Assembly: GCA_016706565.1 (NCBI GenBank) | Contig: JADJJI010000005.1 | Location: 472,001-536,000 of the forward strand | Direction: 5' to 3' | DNA: 64,000 nucleotides | Source: Piscinibacter sp. | GTDB lineage: Bacteria > Pseudomonadota > Gammaproteobacteria > Burkholderiales > Burkholderiaceae_C | Shown here: in pieces, positions 1-8,936 of the stretch | How positions within the stretch are numbered: the first letter of the stretch is position 1 | How the letters are laid out: every line of letters starts with the position of its first letter | The notes under the pieces: generated by a model | What the model saw: the letters and a program-made list of their open reading frames with translations, nothing else | What the model was told of the DNA's origin: nothing | The model's database searches: none | Made by a program: the position numbers and the translations under genes

Positions 1-1
1 G

Positions 2-730
2 GAGCCCGACAACTTCGCGGCGCGCCTGGGCCTGTACTCGTTCGATGCGGGCACGCCGCTGACCGCCGGCACCTGGATCGCCGCGCGCAGCGGGGCCCAC
101 GGTGCGGTGCTCGCCGCACGTGCAGTGGCTTCGGGCTCCGTGCCGTCGGCCTTCGCGCTGAGCCGCCCGCCCGGCCACCATGCCGGCGCCGACTTCTTCG
201 GTGGCTACTGCTTCCTGAACAACGCGGCGCTGGCGGCGCAGGCACTGCGCGACAGCGGGCTCGATCGCATCGCGGTGCTCGATGTCGACTACCACCACGG
301 CAACGGCACGCAAAGCCTGTTCTACGCGCGCGCCGACGTGCTCACCGTGTCGATCCACGGCGACCCGCGCACCGAATACCCGTTCTACCTCGGCCATGCC
401 GACGAACGCGGCGCGGGGGCTGGCGAGGGCTGCAACCTCAACCTGCCGTTGCCGCGCGGCACCGGCTTCGCGCGCTGGCACGAGGCGCTGCTCCAGGGCA
501 TCGAAGCGGTGCGCATCTTCGGCGCCCAGGCCCTGGTGGTGGCGCTCGGTGTCGACACCTTCGAGGGCGACCCGATCTCCGGCTTCCAGCTGCGCAGCGC
601 CGACTACCTGCAGGTCGGTGCCAGCCTCGCCACGCTCGGCCTGCCCACGGTGTTCACCTTCGAGGGCGGTTATGCGGTGGCCGAAGTCGGCGTCAACGTG
701 GCCAACGTGCTGGAAGGCTTCGCGGGCTGA
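2..730 (+). CDS. Histone deacetylase-family / acetylpolyamine amidohydrolase-like protein (5' end outside window)
   Basis: Zinc-dependent deacetylase of the arginase/histone-deacetylase fold. The reading frame is open from the first bases, so the N-terminus lies upstream of the window. Visible family motifs are RPPGHHA followed by GGYCFLNNAA, then LDVDYHHGNGTQ with the metal-binding Asp and His, and near the end GVDTFEGDPISGF and FEGGY with the active-site region. The GGYCFLNN and GDPISGF signatures resemble bacterial acetylpolyamine amidohydrolases more than true histone deacetylases, so the likely substrates are acetylated polyamines or other small acetyl-amines (inference). The convergent neighbour on the minus strand ends 13 bases away. 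Confidence 0.85.
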   Translation, partial: EPDNFAARLGLYSFDAGTPLTAGTWIAARSGAHGAVLAARAVASGSVPSAFALSRPPGHHAGADFFGGYCFLNNAALAAQALRDSGLDRIAVLDVDYHHGNGTQSLFYARADVLTVSIHGDPRTEYPFYLGHADERGAGAGEGCNLNLPLPRGTGFARWHEALLQGIEAVRIFGAQALVVALGVDTFEGDPISGFQLRSADYLQVGASLATLGLPTVFTFEGGYAVAEVGVNVANVLEGFAG

Positions 731-743
731 GTCGCCAGCGAAC

Positions 744-1712
744 TCAGTCGACGCGCTCGGCGCCGGTGACCAGCGCCACGAAGCGGTCGATGCCGATGTT
801 GCCGCCCGACAGCGTGACGCCCACACGCTGGCCGCGGAAGCGATCGCGGTGATGCATCAGCGCCGCCAGTGCACAGGCGCCCGAAGGCTCCAGCACGAGC
901 TTCATGCGTTCGAAGACGAAGCGCATCGCCTCGACCACCACAGGGTCGGGCACGGTGAGCACGTCGGTCACCAGGGCACGGATCACCTCGAAGGGATGCT
1001 TGCCCGGCGACTGGGTCTGCTGCCCGTCGCAGATGGTGCGCGGCACGTCGATGTGCACGAGCTGGCCGCTGCGCAGCGACTGCTGCATGTCGTTGCCGCG
1101 CTCCGGTTCGGCGCCGAATACCGCGATGCCCGGCAGCAGGTGCTTGGCGGCCACGGCGCAGCCCGACAGGAAGCCGCCGCCGCCGGCGCAGACGATCAGC
1201 GCGTCGAGCGGCCCGGCATCCTCGATCAGCTCCAGCGCCGCCGTGCCCTGGCCGGCCATCACCGGCAGGTGGTCGTAGGGCGGGATCAGCGAGGCGCCGC
1301 GTTCCTGCGTCAGCCGCGTGGCGATCTCGGCGCGGTCTTCCTTGTAGCGGTCGTAGACGATCACCTCGGCGCCGTAGCCGCGCGTGGCGGCGAGCTTGAG
1401 CGCCGGCGCGTCGTGCGGCATCACGATGGTGGCGGCGCAGCCGTGCAGTCGCGCGGCCAGCGCCACCGCCTGCGCATGGTTGCCCGACGAAAAGGCGACC
1501 ACGCCGCGCGAGCGCTCCTCGTCGCTGAGCACGTTGACCGAGTTGTAGCCGCCGCGGAACTTGAACGCGCCCATGCGCTGCAGGTTCTCGGCCTTCATCA
1601 GCACCTGCATGCCGAGCAGCTCGTCGAGCGTGCGCGAGCTGACGACGGGGGTGCGGTGCGCCACGCCCTTCAGGCGGGCGGCGGCGGCTTCGATCTCGGT
1701 GAACTGGAGCAT
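744..1712 (-). CDS. PLP-dependent threonine/serine dehydratase (threonine ammonia-lyase/serine racemase family)
   Basis: Fold-type II pyridoxal-phosphate enzyme of 322 residues. The Schiff-base lysine is K51 in the motif FKFRGGYNS. The substrate-binding loop SSGNHA lies at 75-80, and a glycine-rich phosphate-binding loop (CAGGGGFLSG) is in the middle. There is no C-terminal ACT regulatory domain, so it is the short catabolic type (TdcB, threo-3-hydroxyaspartate dehydratase or serine racemase) rather than biosynthetic IlvA. The exact substrate cannot be told from sequence. It is divergent from the biotin-carboxyltransferase gene, and the 83-base gap between them carries a perfect inverted repeat. 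Confidence 0.85.
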   Translation of the reverse strand: MLQFTEIEAAAARLKGVAHRTPVVSSRTLDELLGMQVLMKAENLQRMGAFKFRGGYNSVNVLSDEERSRGVVAFSSGNHAQAVALAARLHGCAATIVMPHDAPALKLAATRGYGAEVIVYDRYKEDRAEIATRLTQERGASLIPPYDHLPVMAGQGTAALELIEDAGPLDALIVCAGGGGFLSGCAVAAKHLLPGIAVFGAEPERGNDMQQSLRSGQLVHIDVPRTICDGQQTQSPGKHPFEVIRALVTDVLTVPDPVVVEAMRFVFERMKLVLEPSGACALAALMHHRDRFRGQRVGVTLSGGNIGIDRFVALVTGAERVD

Positions 1713-1748
1713 GGTGGGGTCGGTTTCGGCGGGTTGTCCCGGGCGCGA

Positions 1749-1780
1749 CCACTGTAGCGTGCGCCCGGGCGCTACAGTGG
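1749..1780. promoter_or_regulatory. 11-bp perfect inverted repeat in a divergent intergenic region
   Basis: CCACTGTAGCG at 1749-1759 is repeated as its exact complement CGCTACAGTGG at 1770-1780, with a 10-base GC spacer. It lies between two divergent genes, just upstream of the GGAGG ribosome-binding site (1786-1790) of the plus-strand gene. It could be a regulator operator or a 5' hairpin in that transcript. The regulator is unknown. Confidence 0.45.
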
Positions 1781-1795
1781 CCGCCGGAGGCCCGT

Positions 1796-3592
1796 ATGAC
1801 GCAGGAGATCCGTTCGCCGATGGCCGCCACGGTGGTCGAGATGGCAGTGAGCGCCGGGCAGGCGGTGCGCACCGGCGATCTGCTGGCCATCGTCGAGGCG
1901 ATGAAGATGGAGCACGAGCTGCGCGCGCCGCACGATGCGCGCGTGCTGGCGCTGCTCGCGCAGCCGGGCGAGCTGGTCGGCGAGGGCGACGGCCTGCTGC
2001 GCCTGGGGCCCGTCGAACTGCGCGAGTCGAGCGCGGTGGCTGAAGCGCCGGCCGCTCCCGCTGCCACGCTGCGCGCCGACCTGCGCGAATTCCTCGACCG
2101 CGAGGCGCTGTTGCACGATGCCGCCCGCCCCGACGCGGTGGCGCGACGGCACGCGAGTGGCCAGCGCACCGCGCGCGAGAACGTGGCCGACCTGTGCGAC
2201 CCGGGCAGCTTCGTCGAATACGGCGGCTTCGCCTACGCCGCGCAGACGAAGCGCCGCAGCGTCGATGAACTGATCCGCCAGACGCCGGCCGACGGCATGG
2301 TCACCGGCCTGGGCAACGTGAACGGCCGGCGTTGCGCCGTGCTCGCCTACGACGCCACCGTGCTGGCCGGCACGCAGGGCCTGCGCAACCACCAGAAGAC
2401 CGACCGGCTGCTCGGCCTGGCGCTCGACCAGCGCCTGCCCGTGGTGCTGTTCGCCGAAGGCGGCGGCGGCCGGCCGGGCGACACCGACATGCCCATCGTC
2501 GCCGGCCTGCACGTGACCACCTTCGCCAGCTTCGCGAAGCTTTCCGGCCAGGTGCCGGTGGTCGGCATCGCGGCCGGCCGCTGCTTCGCCGGCAACGCGG
2601 CGCTGCTGGGCTGCTGCGATCTGATCATCGCCACGCGCGACAGCAACATCGGCATGGGCGGTCCGGCGATGGTCGAGGGCGGCGGGCTCGGCCGCTTCCG
2701 GCCCGAAGACATCGGCCCGGCCGCGCTGCAGTCGGCCAACGGCGTGATCGACCTGCTCGTCGACGACGAGGCGCAGGCCGTGGCGGCGGCGAAGCGCTAC
2801 CTCGGCTTCTTCGACGCCGCGCCGCGCCACGGCGAGGCGCCCGATGCGCTGGCGCTGCGCGATCTGCTGCCCGAGAACCGCGTGCGCAGCCACGACATGC
2901 GCGCGGTGATTTCGGGCCTGGTCGACCGCGACAGCGCGCTCGAGCTGCGTGCCGGTTTCGGCATCGGCATCCACACCGTGCTGGCGCGGCTGCACGGCAG
3001 GCCGGTCGGGCTGATCGCCAGCAACCCGTTGCACCTGGGCGGCGCGATCGATGCCGACGCGGCCGACAAGGCGGCGCGCTTCATGCAACTGTGCAACGCG
3101 CATGGGCTGCCGATGGTGTCGCTGATCGACACGCCGGGATTCATGGTCGGGCCCGACATCGAGGCGCGGGCGCAGGTGCGCCACGTCAGCCGCATGTTCG
3201 TCGCCGCGGCACACCTGCGCGTGCCCTTCTTCGCCGTGGTGATACGCAAGGCCTACGGACTGGGCGCGATGGCGATGGCGGCCGGCGGCTTCCACGCGCC
3301 GCTGGGCATGGCCGCCTGGCCGAGCGGCGAGTTCGGTGCGATGGGGCTGGAGGGCGCGGTGCGCCTGGGCTACCGCAAGGAACTCGAGGCCTTGCCCGAG
3401 GGCGAGCCGCGCGAGGCGCGCTTTCGCGAGCTGCTGGCGCGCCAGATCGCCGACGGCCGCGCGCTGAACATGGCGGCCACGCTGGAGATCGACACCGTCA
3501 TCGACCCGTCGCGCACGCGCGACTGGCTGCTGCAGGGCCTGGCCGGCGCGGTGCTGCGCGAGCGCAGCACGCCGGGCATCGACCCCTGGTAG
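1796..3592 (+). CDS. Biotin carboxyl carrier domain fused to acyl-CoA carboxyltransferase
   Basis: 598 residues. Residues 1-70 form a biotinyl/lipoyl domain with the canonical EAMKMEH motif, biotin-accepting lysine K37. The remainder is a complete carboxyltransferase of the PccB/MccB type, carrying both crotonase-fold halves (AEGGGGRPGD region, then a C-terminal half with DTPGFMVG and the KAYGLGAMAM stretch). Having the carrier at the N-terminus of the carboxyltransferase is unusual, because it is normally fused to biotin carboxylase or encoded alone. No biotin carboxylase gene is adjacent; the nearest in the window is liuD, about 52 kb away. It would carboxylate an acyl-CoA, but substrate and partner are unknown. 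GGAGG at 1786-1790 supports the start. Confidence 0.85.
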   Translation: MTQEIRSPMAATVVEMAVSAGQAVRTGDLLAIVEAMKMEHELRAPHDARVLALLAQPGELVGEGDGLLRLGPVELRESSAVAEAPAAPAATLRADLREFLDREALLHDAARPDAVARRHASGQRTARENVADLCDPGSFVEYGGFAYAAQTKRRSVDELIRQTPADGMVTGLGNVNGRRCAVLAYDATVLAGTQGLRNHQKTDRLLGLALDQRLPVVLFAEGGGGRPGDTDMPIVAGLHVTTFASFAKLSGQVPVVGIAAGRCFAGNAALLGCCDLIIATRDSNIGMGGPAMVEGGGLGRFRPEDIGPAALQSANGVIDLLVDDEAQAVAAAKRYLGFFDAAPRHGEAPDALALRDLLPENRVRSHDMRAVISGLVDRDSALELRAGFGIGIHTVLARLHGRPVGLIASNPLHLGGAIDADAADKAARFMQLCNAHGLPMVSLIDTPGFMVGPDIEARAQVRHVSRMFVAAAHLRVPFFAVVIRKAYGLGAMAMAAGGFHAPLGMAAWPSGEFGAMGLEGAVRLGYRKELEALPEGEPREARFRELLARQIADGRALNMAATLEIDTVIDPSRTRDWLLQGLAGAVLRERSTPGIDPW

Positions 3593-3662
3593 GCCGCCGC
3601 TCACAGCCACGCCCGGCCGACGTAGCATCGAGTTCCCCGACCCCCATTGCAGGAGACATCGC

Positions 3663-5303
3663 GTGGCTGAGCACGACACCGCCGTCGAAAGACCGACACG
3701 CGCCGCCGCCACCGTGGTGGTGGTGCGCGATGGCCCGGTCGGCATCGAGGTGCTGCTGTTGCGCCGTGCCGAGCGTGGCGACCACAACAGCGGCGCCTGG
3801 GTCTTCCCGGGTGGCCTGGTGGACGCGGCCGATCGTGCCGCGCTGCCCTTCTGCCGCGGCGTGGAAGCGGCCGATGCCGATGCGCGGCTCGGCGTGACCG
3901 CGCATGCGCTCGACTACTGGGTGGCAGCGGTGCGCGAATGCTTCGAGGAGGCCGGCCTGCTGTTCGCGCGCGACCGCGAGGGCCGTGCACTCGCGCCCGA
4001 TGCCGCGCGAGACGCGCGTCTGCCATCCTGGCGCGGCCCGCTGCAGCGCGGCGAGCAGGCGCTCGCTGCGCTGTGCCATGAAGAAGGCCTCACGCTGGCT
4101 GTCGACGAACTCGTCTACTTCAGCCACTGGGTGACGCCGGTCGGCCGGCCCAAGCGCTTCGACACGCGATTCTTCATCGCGCGTGCGCCGCAGGGCCAGA
4201 CGGCCGCGCACGACGACGGCGAACTCGTCGAGCAGCTGTGGCTCAGCCCGACCGCGGCGCTCACGCGCACCGAGCCGCTCAAGCTGCTCACGCCGACGCA
4301 GAAGACGCTGGAGGCGATCGCGCGATTCGACAGCGTCGATGCGCTGCTCGCCTGGGCGCGTGCACCTCGCGAGGTGCCGCTGATCCAGCCGCAGATCGGC
4401 ACCGGCCGCGACGGCACCCGGCCGGTCACGCCGGACGAACCCGCGTTTGCCGAGCTGCGCCGCATCGACCCCGGCTGCCTGGGCTTCGCCTCGTACGACA
4501 TCAACCCCGGCGTGGCGGTGCGGCTGTCGGCGCACGTCATCCGCGTCACCGCGCATAACGGCAGCGTGATGACCGGGCCGGGCACGAACTGCTACCTCGT
4601 GGGTGGTGGGCCGCGCAACGAGTGGGCGGCGATCGACCCCGGCCCGGCCGAGCCGCAGCACGTCGAGGCCATCCTCGCGGCGGCCCCCGGGCCGATCCGC
4701 TGGATCTTCGCGACGCACACCCACCTCGACCATTCGCCGGCCTGCGCCTTGCTGCACTCACGCACCGGCGCCACCGTGCACGGCCGCATCGCCGACCACC
4801 CCGAATGGCAGGACGCCAGCTTCGCGCCCGGGCGGCGGCTGGCGGGCGGCGAGCGCTTCGAGCTCGACGCCGGCGTGACGCTCACCGCGATCCACACGCC
4901 GGGCCATGCCTCCAACCACCTGTGCTACCGGCTCGACGAGGAGAAGACGCTGTTCACCGGCGACCACGTCATGCAGCTCAGCACCGTGGTCATCAACCCG
5001 CCGGACGGCGACATGGCCGCCTACCTCGCCTCGCTGCGCGCGCTGTGCGACGAAGATCTGGAATGGCTGGCGCCCGGCCACGGCTTCCTGATGGCGCGGC
5101 CGCGCGCGGCCTTCGAGAAGATCATCGCCCACCGGCTGCAGCGCGAAGCCAAGGTGCTGGCGGCGATCCGCGAGCTGGCCTCGACGGACGAGGCCGTGCT
5201 GCTGTCACGTGTCTACGACGACGTCCCCGAGCGCATGCACCCGATGGCATTGCGCTCGCTGCGAGCTCACCTGGGCAAGCTGCGCAGCGAGGGCCGCGCC
5301 TGA
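3663..5303 (+). CDS. NUDIX hydrolase-metallo-beta-lactamase fusion protein
   Basis: 546 residues in two parts. The N-terminal third is a NUDIX domain of the NUDT19 type: a GGLVD start of the box, a long insert, then the AAVRECFEEAGLLFARD helix with the REXXEE-like metal ligands. The C-terminal half is a metallo-beta-lactamase fold related to LACTB2, with the Zn motif HTHLDH around residues 351-356 and a later FTGDHV segment, ending in a small helical/winged-helix tail. It probably hydrolyses a nucleotide-linked metabolite such as a CoA species (NUDIX) and a thioester or phosphodiester (MBL). The GTG start is favoured by AGGAG at 3651-3655. Confidence 0.85.
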   Translation: MAEHDTAVERPTRAAATVVVVRDGPVGIEVLLLRRAERGDHNSGAWVFPGGLVDAADRAALPFCRGVEAADADARLGVTAHALDYWVAAVRECFEEAGLLFARDREGRALAPDAARDARLPSWRGPLQRGEQALAALCHEEGLTLAVDELVYFSHWVTPVGRPKRFDTRFFIARAPQGQTAAHDDGELVEQLWLSPTAALTRTEPLKLLTPTQKTLEAIARFDSVDALLAWARAPREVPLIQPQIGTGRDGTRPVTPDEPAFAELRRIDPGCLGFASYDINPGVAVRLSAHVIRVTAHNGSVMTGPGTNCYLVGGGPRNEWAAIDPGPAEPQHVEAILAAAPGPIRWIFATHTHLDHSPACALLHSRTGATVHGRIADHPEWQDASFAPGRRLAGGERFELDAGVTLTAIHTPGHASNHLCYRLDEEKTLFTGDHVMQLSTVVINPPDGDMAAYLASLRALCDEDLEWLAPGHGFLMARPRAAFEKIIAHRLQREAKVLAAIRELASTDEAVLLSRVYDDVPERMHPMALRSLRAHLGKLRSEGRA

Positions 5304-5307
5304 CGGA

Positions 5308-6495
5308 TCAGACGCGCTCGAAGATCGCCGCGATGCCCTGGCCGCCGCCGATGCACATCGTCACCAGCGCGTAGCGGCCATTCACGCGCTGCAGTTCGTA
5401 CAGCGCCTTGGTGGTGATGATCGCGCCGGTGGCGCCGATCGGGTGGCCGAGCGAGATGCCCGAGCCGTTCGGGTTCACCTTGGCCGGGTCGAGCGCAAGC
5501 TCCTTCACCACCGCGCAGGCCTGCGCGGCGAAGGCTTCGTTCGACTCGATGACGTCGAGGTCGCTGACCTTCAGGCCTGCACGCGCCAGCGCCAGCTTGG
5601 TCGCCGGCACCGGGCCGATGCCCATGATGGTGGGCTCGACGCCGGCGTGGGCGTAGGCGACCAGGCGCGCGATCGGCTTGAGGTTCTGCGCCTTCACCGC
5701 GTCCGCGCTGGCCAGCACCACGGCACCAGCGCCGTCGTTGATTCCCGAGGCGTTGCCGGCGGTCACCGAGCCGTCCTTCTTGAACGCGGCGCGCATCTTG
5801 GCCAGCGTTTCCATCGTCGTGCTCGCCTTCACGTGCTCGTCGGTGTCGAAGGAGATGTCGCCCTTCTTGCTGGCGATCACCACCGGCACGATCTGCTCCT
5901 TGAAGCGGCCCGCGGCGATGGCGGCGGCCGCGCGGCGGTGGCTCTCCACCGACAGCTCGTCCATCATCGTGCGGCTGATGCCGTACTGCTCGGCCACGTT
6001 CTCGGCCGTCATGCCCATGTGGATCTTGTGGAACGGGTCGTGCAGCGCGCCGACCACGTAGTCGAGCATCGGGCTGTCGCCCATGCGCGCGCCCCAGCGG
6101 GCCTGCGGCAGCAGGTAGGCGCCGCGGCTCATCGACTCGGCACCGGCGCCGACGGCGACTTCGCAATCACCCAGCGTGATCGCCTGCGAGGCCGAGATGA
6201 TGGCCTGCAGGCCCGAGCCGCACAGGCGGTTGACGTTGAAGGCCGGCGTCTCCTTGGGCAGGCCGGCGTTCATCGCGGCGACGCGGCTAAGGTAGGCGTC
6301 GCGCGGCTCGGTCGGGATCACCGTGCCCATCGCCAGGTGGCCGACGCTCGCGGCGCCGGCGCCGCTGCGCGCCAGGGCCGTCTTGACGGCCAGCGTGGCC
6401 AGGTCGGACAGCGGGACGTCCTTGAGCGCACCGCCGAAGGTGCCGATGGCGGTGCGGGCTGCGCCGACCACGAATACGTCGCGGGGAAGGGCCAT
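5308..6495 (-). CDS. bktB: Beta-ketothiolase / acetyl-CoA acetyltransferase (BktB-like)
   Basis: 395-residue thiolase that joins or cleaves acyl-CoA units in short-chain beta-oxidation and polyhydroxyalkanoate precursor supply. The acyl-accepting cysteine is C92 in NRLCGSG. The second catalytic pair is H351 (SLGHPIGATG) and C381 (TMCIGGGQG). The sequence closely follows the Cupriavidus BktB pattern (RTAIGTFGG, TEPRD, ARWGARMGD, LHDPFHKIHMG), which accepts C4-C6 ketoacyl-CoAs. GGAGAC precedes the start. It converges with the NUDIX-MBL gene, leaving only 4 bases between the stop codons. Confidence 0.92.
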   Translation of the reverse strand: MALPRDVFVVGAARTAIGTFGGALKDVPLSDLATLAVKTALARSGAGAASVGHLAMGTVIPTEPRDAYLSRVAAMNAGLPKETPAFNVNRLCGSGLQAIISASQAITLGDCEVAVGAGAESMSRGAYLLPQARWGARMGDSPMLDYVVGALHDPFHKIHMGMTAENVAEQYGISRTMMDELSVESHRRAAAAIAAGRFKEQIVPVVIASKKGDISFDTDEHVKASTTMETLAKMRAAFKKDGSVTAGNASGINDGAGAVVLASADAVKAQNLKPIARLVAYAHAGVEPTIMGIGPVPATKLALARAGLKVSDLDVIESNEAFAAQACAVVKELALDPAKVNPNGSGISLGHPIGATGAIITTKALYELQRVNGRYALVTMCIGGGQGIAAIFERV

Positions 6496-6593
6496 GGTGA
6501 TGTCTCCAGCTATGGGTTTGGAATGGGCGCAAGTTACGCCGCAATCGATACAGCGGGCTTACAGGCGAGGCGGCTCGTGGGCTGCTGGGTGCC

Positions 6594-7220
6594 TCAGCCG
6601 CCTGACAGGGCGAGCGGATCGTCGGCGCGGTCGCTGCTGAGGTGTGCCGTGCAGTCGATCCGCAAGGCGCGCGGTGCCATGCCCGGGCCGGCGGCCGCGA
6701 CGATCTCCGTCACCGACGCATTGGCGATTCGCGCCGGCAACGTGGTGCCCGGCGGCAGCGCCACGCGGCGGACCAGCAGGCTGTGGATGACGAGTCCGTG
6801 CGTGACGAGCACGAACGTGCCGCCGGTCGCCTGCGCGGCGATCAGCGCCGCGTCGAAAGCCCGGTCGATGCGTGCCTCGAAGTCGGGCACGGATTCGCCG
6901 CCCGTCGGCGCTTCCTGCATCGCCAGGGGGTCGAAGCCGAGGCTGTCATAGGCGCGGCCGCGCAGGTCGCCGAAGTTGCGTTCATGAAGCAAGGGTTGCG
7001 GCAGTGCGGCGAGACCGCAGGCTCTGGCGATCGCATCGGCGGTCTGCCAGGCGCGCGGCAGATCGCTGGACCACAGCGCGCTCAGGGCTTCGGCACGGAG
7101 CCGTTCGGCGACGGCACGGGCCTGCAACAGGCCGCGGGGGCTTAGCGGGGTATCCGGCGGCTGCATGACACGAGCCGCATTCAACGGCGTTTCGCCGTGC
7201 CGAACCAGAAGCAGTCGCAT
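6594..7220 (-). CDS. Histidine phosphatase family protein (phosphoglycerate-mutase-like)
   Basis: 208 residues of the branch-1 histidine phosphatase superfamily. The phospho-accepting histidine is in VRHGET (residues 6-11), the acid/base glutamate in the LLHERNFGDL segment, and the second catalytic histidine in VTHGLVIHSLL. The ERNFGDLRGR pattern resembles GpmB/CobC-type phosphatases acting on small phosphorylated metabolites, but the substrate is not clear. It follows a small membrane-protein gene on the same strand (25 bases apart) and is probably co-transcribed with it. Confidence 0.85.
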   Translation of the reverse strand: MRLLLVRHGETPLNAARVMQPPDTPLSPRGLLQARAVAERLRAEALSALWSSDLPRAWQTADAIARACGLAALPQPLLHERNFGDLRGRAYDSLGFDPLAMQEAPTGGESVPDFEARIDRAFDAALIAAQATGGTFVLVTHGLVIHSLLVRRVALPPGTTLPARIANASVTEIVAAAGPGMAPRALRIDCTAHLSSDRADDPLALSGG

Positions 7221-7245
7221 CGGCCGGCCGGTGGCCGCGACCCGC

Positions 7246-7506
7246 TCAGCGATGGCGGCGGATCGGCAAGGGCTGGGGGGCGTTGGCTACGATCCGGCGC
7301 AGACGCTCGGCGCCGGTGAAGGCCAGCAGTACCGGCAGCAACACCACCGCGGCCAGTCCGGCGGTCAGGAACACCGGGAGGGTGATCAGCAATAGCAGCA
7401 CCGTGGCGACGTGGCGCCAGTTCAGGCCAGCCTGAGGACCCCCGTGAAACCTGGCGGTCCGGGCGGTCCGGGCGGTCTGGCCGATGGCGACGACTTCTTG
7501 GCGCAT
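7246..7506 (-). CDS. Small predicted membrane protein
   Basis: 86 residues, not recognised as a named family. A polar arginine-rich N-terminus contains a short tandem repeat of Thr-Ala-Arg, encoded by a 9-base repeat near 7447-7473. A strong hydrophobic stretch follows at about residues 34-63, enough for one long or two short membrane segments, and the tail is basic. No good ribosome-binding site is visible, so the start is uncertain and a shorter protein is possible. The same-strand position before the phosphatase gene suggests a two-gene unit. Confidence 0.5.
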   Translation of the reverse strand: MRQEVVAIGQTARTARTARFHGGPQAGLNWRHVATVLLLLITLPVFLTAGLAAVVLLPVLLAFTGAERLRRIVANAPQPLPIRRHR

Positions 7507-7550
7507 GGGCTGGCTTTCAGGTTTTTGCTGGTTTCAACCTTAGTGGCATG

Positions 7551-7574
7551 TGCCCCCCCCGAACAAGGGGGGCA
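7551..7574. other. C/G-run hairpin in a 248-base intergenic gap
   Basis: TGCCCCCC at 7551-7558 pairs perfectly with GGGGGGCA at 7567-7574 across an 8-base loop. It lies between the divergent small membrane-protein gene and the diguanylate cyclase gene. No T-tract follows, so a regulatory hairpin is as likely as a terminator. Nothing else recognisable is in the gap 7507-7754. Confidence 0.35.
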
Positions 7575-7754
7575 TCCACCTTCATTTGTTACGAAGTGTG
7601 AGCCATTCACATCGCTGTCATTCGTGGCAACTTCCGCACGGAGGGGCCGAAATGGCAGCCCGAAGGCGTGCTGTTGTGCCGAACGGACAGCGCTTCGGAT
7701 GTCGACAATGACTCGGCCCGCGCGCACATGTGCATCGGGCGAGCCTTGCATTCC

Positions 7755-8927
<1,173 letters not shown>

Positions 8928-8936
8928 TCGCCCGTC

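Noticed and set aside
1772-3787. 671-residue minus-strand open frame opposite the biotin-carboxyltransferase fusion
   Set aside because: Low-complexity Arg/Ala/His content; the plus-strand frame has clear domains.
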